NCBI GenBank assembly: GCA_017508605.1 | Contig: JAFVYN010000074.1 | Coordinates: 1-38,187 of the forward strand | Length of the DNA: 38,187 nucleotides | Reading direction: 5' to 3' | DNA from: Clostridia bacterium | GTDB lineage: Bacteria; Bacillota; Clostridia; Oscillospirales; CAG-272 | In this document: positions 1 to 7,600 of the stretch, piece by piece | How positions within the stretch are numbered: the stretch's first letter is position 1 | Layout: each line of letters starts with the position of its first letter | Position numbers and translations under genes: made by a program | Notes under the pieces: model-generated | What the model was told of the DNA's origin: nothing | What the model saw: the letters and a program-made list of their open reading frames with translations, nothing else | Databases searched by the model: none

Positions 1-60
1 CATACTTTCGGTTAAAAATCAACTATATCTCAGCGCACAAAGTGAACGGTCTAATTCCGT

Positions 61-234
61 TTGCGCGAAGCGCAACATCATTGGGCGTAGCCCACATCAT
101 TGCGAAGCACATCATTTGCACGGAGTGCAACCTCGTTCATTTGTGCCGCACGGGGCGGCAATGATGTTCTCGCTTTGCTCGAAATGATGTTGCGTGCGTT
201 GCACGCAAATGATGTTGTGCCTGCGGCACAAATG
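61..234. repeat. Array of short hairpins separated by an AATGATGTT / AACATCATT core word
   Basis: The stretch alternates a fixed word with small palindromes that differ from one another. The word reads AACATCATT or ACATCATT at 74-82, 94-101 and 109-116, and in the opposite orientation as AATGATGTT at 160-168, 183-191 and 208-216. Between the copies lie hairpins with 3-5 nt loops, such as GCGC-gaa-GCGC, GGGC-gta-GCCC, TGCA-cggag-TGCA, GCGTGC-gtt-GCACGC and GTGCC-tgc-GGCAC. Because the word flips halfway, the whole block is also one imperfect palindrome. It abuts the tRNA-Trp terminator. No ORF is supported inside. Bases 1-60 hold nothing I recognise. Confidence 0.8.
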
Positions 235-266
235 AAAAAATCCAAGTCGAAAGACTTGGATTTTTT
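235..266 (-). terminator. Rho-independent terminator of tRNA-Trp
   Basis: A perfect stem AAAAAATCCAAGTC / GACTTGGATTTTTT with a 4-nt loop lies four bases beyond the 3' end of the tRNA on the minus strand, with a T-run in the outer stem. It can also act in the opposite direction. Confidence 0.85.
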
Positions 267-269
267 GAC

Positions 270-341
270 AGGGGCGTAAGGACTTGAACCCTAGACATGC
301 GGTTTTGGAGACCGCCGTTCTACCGACTGAACTACACCCCT
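270..341 (-). tRNA. tRNA-Trp (anticodon CCA)
   Basis: Read on the minus strand, the 72 bases fold into a full cloverleaf. The acceptor stem AGGGGTG pairs with CGCCCCT. The anticodon stem GCGGT/ACCGC encloses the loop CTCCAAA with anticodon CCA. The T arm has the loop TTCAAGT. The CCA tail is not encoded. The gene has its own promoter and terminator, so it appears monocistronic. Confidence 0.95.
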
Positions 342-371
342 ATATGGATGATGCTTTCACATCACCCAAGC

Positions 372-400
372 ATTATAGCACAGATCAACGACAAAATCAA
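372..400 (-). promoter_or_regulatory. Sigma-A type promoter for tRNA-Trp
   Basis: On the minus strand a -35 TTGATT (395-400) is followed after 17 bp by a perfect -10 TATAAT (372-377), about 30 nt upstream of the tRNA 5' end. Confidence 0.75.
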
Positions 401-402
401 TA

Positions 403-436
403 GCTAAATGAAAAAAATTTAAAAAATTTATTTAGC
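403..436 (-). terminator. AT-rich stem-loop at the end of the ABC transporter operon
   Basis: GCTAAAT (403-409) pairs with ATTTAGC (430-436), with A/T-rich sequence between, overlapping the stop codon of the second ABC gene. The minus-strand transcript is U-rich here. The stem is weak, so termination may be inefficient and some read-through into tRNA-Trp is possible. Confidence 0.4.
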
Positions 437-2167
437 AAATTGACTGTGATACAGTTCGGAATAAAAACCGCCTTTTTCAAGAAGGGTTTTATGGTTGCCC
501 TGCTCGATCACGTGGCCGTCACGCATCACGAGGATGGTATCGGCATTCATGATCGTGGAAAGGCGGTGCGCCACGATAAAGGTGGTTCTTCCCTTCATCA
601 TATCGGCAAACGCCTTCTGGATACGGATCTCGGTACGGGTATCGATGGACGAGGTTGCCTCATCGAGAATGAGGATGGGAGGCAGAGATAACATAACACG
701 GGTAATGCAGAGAAGCTGTTTCTGACCCTGCGAAAGACCCTCGCCGCCCTCACCGAGGACGGTATCGTAGCCTTTGGGCAAGCGCTTGATAAAGCTGTGA
801 GCGTGCGACGCCTTGGCAGCGGCGATCACCTCTTCGTCGCTCGCGTCGGGACGCGCCATGCGGATATTGTCCCTGACCGACGCGGCGCGCAGCCAGGTCT
901 CCTGCAATACCATGCCGATATTTTTGCGAAGCGACTGCCTTGTCATTTTGCGAAGATCCACGCCGTCAAGAGAGATCGCGCCGTCATTGACATCATAAAA
1001 GCGCATCAGAAGGTTGATGACCGTGGTCTTGCCGCAGCCCGTCGGACCGACGATGGCGACACGTTCACCCGGCTTGACCGTAAGGGAGAGATCCTCGATC
1101 AGCGGGCGCTCGGGCGAATAAGAAAATGCCACGTCCTGAAGCCTGAAGCTGCCTTCCGCCTCCTCCAGCGTGATCGCGTCAGGGCTGTCGGCGATCTCGT
1201 CGGGGGTCTCGAGAAGCTCAAACACCCGTCCCGCGCAGGCAAGCGCGTTCTGAAACTCCGTGATCACGCCCGAGATCTCGTTGAAGGGCTTGGTATACTG
1301 ATTGGTATAAGACAAAAGACAGGTAAGCTGACCCACCGAAAGACCGCCCCCTCCCACGACCGAAAGCGCGCCCGTCAGAGCGACGGCGGCATAGATCATG
1401 CTGTTGACAAAGCGTGTGGTGGGGTTGACCAGCGAGGAATAAAAGGTTGCGTTCAGCGAACAGGTCTCAAGACGCTTGTTGATGTCATCAAAGGCGGCAA
1501 GCGCCTCATCCTCATGCGCAAATGCCTTGACCACCTGCATATTGCCGATCATCTCGTCGATGTGCGAGGTTGCCTCGCCCTTGGTTGCCGACTGCTTTTT
1601 GAACATTTTGTGCGTGCGGCTGCCGATAAAACGGGCAATGAAAAGCGAAAGCGGTGTCAGAAGAAAGACCACCAACGCGATCCGCCAATCGATCATCAGC
1701 ATGAACACCAGCGTACCGACGATCGTCGCAAGACCTGTGAACAGCTGAGTAAAGCCGAGAAGCAGACCCTCGCCGAAGGTATCGACGTCGGCGATCACAC
1801 GGCTGACGATATCACCGCTTCGGTGACTGTCAAGATACGAAAGAGGCAGGCGCTCGATCTTTTCAATGGCGCGGTTTCGAAGATCCCTCGTCACGTGATA
1901 GGTCATGCGATTGTTGAAGCCCGCCATGATCCAGTTGATGATTGCGGTCACGCCCACGATGATAAGCGCGCGGAGTAACAGCGGCACGATCTTATCAAGC
2001 GCAACGTTGCCGGTATCCACGATATAGTCCAGCGCGTCACCGATGAGAATGGGCACCCACAAGGTCAGTGCCACCGAAACGAGAGCAAAAAGGGTGGAAA
2101 GAAGCACCAAAAACCGATATTTTCCGATAAAACGGAGAACTTTTTGCAGTGTCGAGGTCTTTTTCAC
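428..2167 (-). CDS. ABC exporter half-transporter, catalytically competent subunit
   Basis: This 579-residue protein has an exporter-type transmembrane domain (about residues 15-310) fused to an ABC ATPase domain (about 345-575). It probably exports drugs or lipids across the cytoplasmic membrane as a heterodimer with the product of the gene just upstream. Visible motifs are Walker A GPTGCGKTT, Walker B ILILDEATS with the catalytic Glu, and a canonical H-loop AHRLST. The signature is altered to LSQGQ. The start is GTG and overlaps the upstream stop by 4 nt (GTGA), a strong sign of translational coupling. Paired with its neighbour, the sequence matches the asymmetric exporter pattern (TM287/288, LmrCD, BmrCD): this subunit supplies the good Walker B while the partner supplies the good signature. 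The substrate cannot be read from sequence. Confidence 0.93.
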   Translation of the reverse strand: MKKTSTLQKVLRFIGKYRFLVLLSTLFALVSVALTLWVPILIGDALDYIVDTGNVALDKIVPLLLRALIIVGVTAIINWIMAGFNNRMTYHVTRDLRNRAIEKIERLPLSYLDSHRSGDIVSRVIADVDTFGEGLLLGFTQLFTGLATIVGTLVFMLMIDWRIALVVFLLTPLSLFIARFIGSRTHKMFKKQSATKGEATSHIDEMIGNMQVVKAFAHEDEALAAFDDINKRLETCSLNATFYSSLVNPTTRFVNSMIYAAVALTGALSVVGGGGLSVGQLTCLLSYTNQYTKPFNEISGVITEFQNALACAGRVFELLETPDEIADSPDAITLEEAEGSFRLQDVAFSYSPERPLIEDLSLTVKPGERVAIVGPTGCGKTTVINLLMRFYDVNDGAISLDGVDLRKMTRQSLRKNIGMVLQETWLRAASVRDNIRMARPDASDEEVIAAAKASHAHSFIKRLPKGYDTVLGEGGEGLSQGQKQLLCITRVMLSLPPILILDEATSSIDTRTEIRIQKAFADMMKGRTTFIVAHRLSTIMNADTILVMRDGHVIEQGNHKTLLEKGGFYSELYHSQFAK

Positions 2168-3891
2168 GCCGTTTCACCCCCTTTGGCAAACTGCGTTTCA
2201 TAAATGTCACGGTAGATCTCACAGCTCTCAAGAAGCGCTTCGTGATCGCCGATGGCAACCGCTTCGCCGTCATCAAGCACAATGATCTTATCGGCAAAGA
2301 GAAGCGAGGAGGCACGCTGTGATACGATAAAGACCGTTGTGTCTCCGGTATGGTCACGGAGCGCGCGGCGGAGGGCGGCATCGGTCGCAAAGTCAAGCGC
2401 CGAAGCCGAATCGTCAAGAATCAAAATCTCGGGCTTTTTGACCAAGGCGCGCGCGATGGTCAGGCGCTGACGCTGACCGCCCGAAAGATTTCTGCCGCCC
2501 GCCTCGATCTCGGCGTCAAGACCGCCCTTGTCCTCGACGACCTTGGTCGCCTGCGCGATCGAAAGCGCCTTCATAAGCTCCTCATCGGAGGCATTGGGGT
2601 CGCCCCATTTCAGATTGTCACGGAGCGTACCCTTGAAAAGCACCGCCTTCTGCGGCACAACACCGATATGCTCACGGAGTGATTCGAGATCATACTCCTT
2701 GATATTTCTGCCGTACAGTGTCACACTGCCCGTGCTTGCGTCATAAAAACGGGGGATCAGGTTGACAAGCGAGCTTTTGCCGCTTCCCGTACCGCCGATG
2801 ATCCCGACCGTCTCCCCGCGCTTGACCGAGAAGGAGATGCCCGAAAGCGAATCCTCGCCCGCGGCATGATAGCGAAGCGAAACGTTGTCAAAGGCGAGGA
2901 TCTCCTCGCGCTTTTCTTCGCCGAACTTCATCCCGCCGCCCACCATCGAAGGCTCGGTCTTCAGAACAGCCGCCATACGGTTTGCCGAAGCCAGCGCCTT
3001 GGTGATCGAAATGATCAGCGAGGCAAGCTTGATCAGTTCAACCAAGATCTGACCCATATAATGATACAGCGCCACGACCTGACCCTGCGTCAGATCGCCC
3101 ATTTCGACACGGAGAGCACCCTTGTAGACGAGATATAAGGTTGCGATATTGATAATGGCATAGGTCACGGGATTCATCAGATTGGCAATACCGCCCACAA
3201 ATTTCTGTGCGGCGGTCAGCTCACCGTTTTCCCGATGAAAGCGCGCGATCTCATCCTCTTCCCTTCCGAAGGCACGGATAACTCTGGCGCCGCTGATGTT
3301 CTCACGGGTGGTAAAGAGAACACGGTCGAGCTTTTTCTGTACCTTTTTATACAGCGGCATGGTGATCAGCATGATCCCGAATACCACCACCGACAAGATC
3401 GGGATCACGGCGGCAAAGGTCAGCGCCGCGGGAACGTCTACGGTAAACGCCATGATCATGGCGCCAAAGACCACGAAGGGAGAGCGCAGTAACAGGCGCA
3501 GCGCGAGATTGGCGCCCGACTGCACGGTTGCGGCATCCGCCGTCATGCGTGTGATCAGCGAGGACGCGCCTATACGGTCGAGATCCTCATATGAAAGCTT
3601 GCCGATATGTCCGAACAAGGCATAGCGCAGGCGGGTAACAAAGCCCACCGACGCCTTGGCGGCAAAATACTGCGCTGTGACCGAAAAGATCAGCCCGACA
3701 AGGCCGAGCGCCGCCAGGATCAGAGATGCCTTGACAAGATATCCCGAATTCTGTTGCTCAATGCCGTTGTCGATCATCGCGGCAACAACGAGCGGAACAA
3801 GAAGTTCAAGTGTGGCTTCAAACAGTTTGAACAAAGGACCGAGGATACATTCCTTGGTATAGCCCTTCAGATAGGTGACAAGATGCTTCAC
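2164..3891 (-). CDS. ABC exporter half-transporter, degenerate-site subunit
   Basis: This 575-residue protein has six predicted membrane helices followed by an ABC ATPase domain. It is the first gene of a two-gene operon. Walker A is GGTGSGKSS and the signature is canonical LSGGQ. The residue after the Walker B aspartate is Asp instead of Glu (ILDDSASALD), and the H-loop histidine is replaced by Gln (VSQRASS). This is the signature of the degenerate half in heterodimeric exporters, so the transporter should have one hydrolytic and one non-hydrolytic site. The GTG start is chosen because AAGGAG lies 6 nt upstream and a promoter precedes it. Family assignment is secure; the cargo is unknown. 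Confidence 0.93.
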   Translation of the reverse strand: MKHLVTYLKGYTKECILGPLFKLFEATLELLVPLVVAAMIDNGIEQQNSGYLVKASLILAALGLVGLIFSVTAQYFAAKASVGFVTRLRYALFGHIGKLSYEDLDRIGASSLITRMTADAATVQSGANLALRLLLRSPFVVFGAMIMAFTVDVPAALTFAAVIPILSVVVFGIMLITMPLYKKVQKKLDRVLFTTRENISGARVIRAFGREEDEIARFHRENGELTAAQKFVGGIANLMNPVTYAIINIATLYLVYKGALRVEMGDLTQGQVVALYHYMGQILVELIKLASLIISITKALASANRMAAVLKTEPSMVGGGMKFGEEKREEILAFDNVSLRYHAAGEDSLSGISFSVKRGETVGIIGGTGSGKSSLVNLIPRFYDASTGSVTLYGRNIKEYDLESLREHIGVVPQKAVLFKGTLRDNLKWGDPNASDEELMKALSIAQATKVVEDKGGLDAEIEAGGRNLSGGQRQRLTIARALVKKPEILILDDSASALDFATDAALRRALRDHTGDTTVFIVSQRASSLLFADKIIVLDDGEAVAIGDHEALLESCEIYRDIYETQFAKGGETA

Positions 3892-3920
3892 AACAGTCTC
3901 CTTTTTGATAATTTCATTCT

Positions 3921-3949
3921 ATTGTATCACAACCTTGCGCAATTGAAAA
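3921..3949 (-). promoter_or_regulatory. Probable promoter of the ABC exporter operon
   Basis: On the minus strand a TACAAT -10 (3921-3926) lies 17 bp downstream of a weak TTTTCA -35 (3944-3949), about 30 nt before the GTG start at 3891. Confidence 0.5.
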
Positions 3950-4002
3950 GAGGAAAGCGGCATTTTTTTCATTTTTTCCCGCTCTTACGTCTTCAGCGAT
4001 CA

Positions 4003-4031
4003 TTGACAAAGCTTGCCGCTCCGTGTACAAT
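4003..4031 (+). promoter_or_regulatory. Promoter of the HD-domain gene
   Basis: A perfect -35 TTGACA (4003-4008), a 17-bp spacer and a near-consensus -10 TACAAT (4026-4031) precede the start at 4070. Transcription would begin near 4038. Confidence 0.8.
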
Positions 4032-4069
4032 ACAGATATCAACAAACATTTATGACAACGGAGGATATC

Positions 4070-4501
4070 ATGATCTATACCCGTCTTACCAAAAAAGCCC
4101 TGTCTCTCTGCTTTCGTGTGCATAAGGACCAGCTTGACAAAAGCGGTATGCCCTACGTATTTCATCCCTTTCACTTAGCCGAAAGCATGACGGATGAGCT
4201 TTCCACCGTCTGCGCCCTGCTTCATGACGTCGTGGAGGACAGCCATATGACCTTTGACGATCTCGCGGCAGAGGGCTTTCCCGAAGAGGTCATCGCCTCT
4301 CTGCGCCTTCTGACTCATGCCGACGGCGTGGCGTATTTCGATTATGTCAAAGCGCTTTCAAACGATCCCATCGCAAGACAGGTCAAGATCGCCGATCTTC
4401 GTCACAACAGCGACCTCACCCGTCTTGACACCGTCGACGAATGGGCGCTCCGCCGCCAAGAAAAATACCGCCAAGCCCTTGCCCTTCTCGGCGCGGAATA
4501 A
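4070..4501 (+). CDS. Stand-alone HD protein, RelA/SpoT hydrolase-like
   Basis: The 143-residue protein consists of one HD domain resembling the (p)ppGpp hydrolase half of RelA/SpoT. The metal ligands are visible in order: a His in YVFHPFH, the HD pair in CALLHDVVED, and the late Asp in KIADLRHNSD. There is no synthetase or regulatory domain, so if active it should only degrade alarmones (small alarmone hydrolase, Mesh1-like) or another pyrophosphorylated nucleotide. It is somewhat shorter than Mesh1 proteins. The start at 4070 is chosen over upstream in-frame codons because GGAGG lies 5 nt before it. It is a single-gene transcript between its promoter and the hairpin at 4625. The substrate is an inference from the family. 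Confidence 0.88.
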   Translation: MIYTRLTKKALSLCFRVHKDQLDKSGMPYVFHPFHLAESMTDELSTVCALLHDVVEDSHMTFDDLAAEGFPEEVIASLRLLTHADGVAYFDYVKALSNDPIARQVKIADLRHNSDLTRLDTVDEWALRRQEKYRQALALLGAE

Positions 4502-4624
4502 CGCCCTGCGCTTTTCTTCGTGCGCTCACCCTCCCCGTCTTGTCGCCGCCCACACCTGATCAAAAACTTTTGAAAATTGGTGCATGGGCGCGCCTTCTTT
4601 CCTTCCGTCTGAGAGAAAAAAACG

Positions 4625-4672
4625 AAAACCCGACTGAAAACAAGTCTTACGGCTTGCTTTCAGTCGGGTTTT
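4625..4672. terminator. Bidirectional terminator between convergent genes
   Basis: A long stem with outer arms AACCCGACTGAAA / TTTCAGTCGGGTT has A- and T-runs on the two sides. It can end both the HD gene (plus) and the rhamnosidase gene (minus). Confidence 0.8.
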
Positions 4673-4692
4673 ATCAAACGTCAGCGTTGTGA

Positions 4693-7600
4693 TTACCGTT
4701 TTCTGCACAGAAAGATCACGCCAACGGCAGCAAGCAGAGCGGCAATGATCACGAGAATGGCAACAAGGACTGCCACACCGTTTGAAATGCCGGGCTTTTG
4801 CGTCTTCCCGGGATCAAGAGGATCATCCGTACCGGGGGTAACGGGGGTAGTATCGGGCGCTGTCGTGATCGGCGCGCGATTCTCTTCAAGCTCCTTCAGA
4901 GCGTTTTCATACAGAAGAAGCGCGGCGTCGATCTCCTCTTGCAGGGTGTTTTTGTCTGTGATCAGCGCGCGGAGCTTCAGATAGACCCCGTCAAGGGTCT
5001 CCTTCGCTTTTGCCGTCGCGCCCTTGTAAAGCTCGCTTGCCTTCACCGACAAAAGCTCATTTTCCGCCTTGGCAAGCGGCAATTTATCGATTGCGGCGAC
5101 GGTTGGGAGCGAATAGACCTCAAATTCCGAGATCTGCAAGCGATAGCTGTTGCTGTCGGTCTCCTTCGGGCGAAGGCTCATGGCATTGAGGCGGACGTAC
5201 CGCGCGTTCGTCTCTTCGAAGGTGAAGAGGAAGGCACCGTATATCAGGTAGGTGTCCTTCGAGGACGGATCAACCGACTCCCACGTCCGCCCGTCGGAAG
5301 AGACCTCAAGGGCGAAGGAATCCGGGAAGCCGTAGCACAGATAGTTCTCGCCGTCAAAGGAAGCGCCCGAGAACAGCACGATCGCGTTGATCTTCTTTTT
5401 TTCCTTCAGATCAAGCATCAGCCACTCCGCGTGATCCCGATCGGGCGTGAGCGAGCTGGAATAACCGGTATACTCTCCCGCCTGCGGGCCTTGGTTACGG
5501 CGATTGCCGTCATTCACAAGCGAAATGCCCCATTTCCAATAGCTGTCCTCATGCGAGGAGGAGGCGGAGGTCATAGCGCCGAGCGCAAGATTCGGATAAC
5601 GCGAGGCGTCAAGCATGGCTTCGGCGGTGTGAAGAGCCGCAATCGTCTCTTCTAGCACCGCGTCGGAAAGCGAAAGATCGGAAATCTTCTCGCGGGCATC
5701 GGCAAGCACGTTGCGATACGCGAGATAGTCCGAGGCGGGATAAAGCACACGGTGATAGATCCGTTCGCTCTCAAGGATCGCCGCGCGCAGGCTGTTGCGC
5801 GCCTTACTGCTGTGAAGGCGTGTGAGGTAATCGGCAATTCTGTCAGCCGCTTCATTGATCGCCTTCTGAGAAGCGCCATCCTCCCGATATACCGCAAGAC
5901 TTTCCTCTACCAGCTCACTCATCGCGCCGTATTCCGCACGATAGATGTCATCTGCCATATACGTTTCCACTTCATCCATCAGCTCTTTCAGCCTGACGCG
6001 GTAGGGCTGTACCCCGACCTTGTCAGCATCCACCGTCAGAACGTAGGTGCCCGAGCCGAAAACCGCACGGACGTCACCGTTTGCGATCGAAAGCCCGAGG
6101 AGTCCCTCGGCACCCATCAGAAGCGTCTTGCCGTTCAGCTTGACGTCCTGATTACTGCGGGTATCCAGACGTAGCGTGGCCTCGGCTCCGAAGGGAACGG
6201 TCAGAGTCAATTCGATCTCGCCCGAATCCAGCTTTTTCCATGCCGAAACGAGCGTACCGCGTACCGTCTCGACCCGTGTTGAAACCTCGGTGAGATCACC
6301 GATGAATACAGGATCGATCACAAAGCGCTCATATCCGTTTTCCACCTCCCTGATACCGCCGAGATGCGTGAAGAACCACTCCTCATACGTACCGAGGAAG
6401 TAATGGTCGAAGGAACGTGTGGTGGATTCCCACATTTCCCAGGTGGATTTCGCGCCGTTCTCTACCCAGAAGCCCCACGAAGGATAGCTCGTCTGTGTCA
6501 GCACACGGTATGCTACTTCCGTATATCCGTGATCGCAAAGAACGGGAAGCAGGTAGCGTGTTCCCACGCAACCCGTGTCAAGGTGATAGTTTTTGGATAC
6601 GATATCGTCAACGATACTTTTGACCACCGAGGCGACATGCTCCTCGGGAACAAGCCCGAAGGCAAGGGGAACGAGATTCGAGGTCTGACGGTATTTCGTG
6701 CGCGTACCGATCTGATTCCAGGTCAGAGTCTCATAATAACCCTTCGTTTCCTTGAAAAACTTTCGGTTGAAGGCATCATAGATCTTTGCCATGGCATCGG
6801 CATATTCCGAAGCATCCGCCGTTTTGCCCATGCGCTCGGCAAGTGTCTTCATATATCGTAACGTGCCGTAAACAAACGCCGTACCCACGATGCCCGAGCC
6901 CTCGGACATGTTTTCGTTATAGGGCACGTTCGGATTGCTGCCACCGATGGGTGCGACCCAGTCGGCAAGCTGATCATCGTGCCATACCCAACCGTTTGCC
7001 CGCATTTCATTGATATCGCGCAGAGCCATTTTGCGCATGGCGTCATACTGCGCCTCGCTGTAGGAGGCTGTTCCGAAATAGCGCTCCAGCTCCTCCGCGC
7101 CGTAAATGAAGACGGTATTCCAAACGGCGGTATTCTGAATGCCCCAGTCAGCGGCAGGAACCATCTGCGGTACGAAGCCGTATTTCTCCTGGCTGTCCTC
7201 CATCAGCTCCAGAAAGCCGGGGAGCGTTGCCGCCATATCAAAATTAAAGCTCATCGAGGTCAAGGAGACGTTGGCATCTCCCAGCCAGCCGTTCTTTTCG
7301 AGCATCGGATCACAATGCTCGCCCTGGAAATTGTCCACAAGCGCCGTCACCATGCATTTGTGAAGGGTGTTGAGAAGCTCGCTTGAGGAAGAGAAGTCCG
7401 AAATGATGTCGACGTCGTTCGATACACGGTAAATGACAATGTCTTCGTTCGTCAATTCCCCGTGATAGCCGTCGATCTGCAGATATTCAAAGCCCTTGTA
7501 GCTGAATGTCGGCTCGTAAGACTCATCCTTTTGCCCCGCGGAATAATAGATATCCTGCTGGAAATAGGCGTGCGGATACCAGCTTGCAAGCTCACCGTCG

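Noticed and set aside
61..234. CRISPR array
   Set aside because: The repeated word is only 8-9 nt and changes strand, the spacers are self-complementary, and no cas gene is present.
797..1978. A 393-codon plus-strand frame antisense to the ABC transporter
   Set aside because: It lies fully inside a secure ABC gene, has no ribosome site and yields a low-complexity basic product.
4798..5655. A 285-codon plus-strand frame inside the rhamnosidase gene
   Set aside because: It is antisense to a well-supported multi-domain enzyme, with no ribosome site or family.
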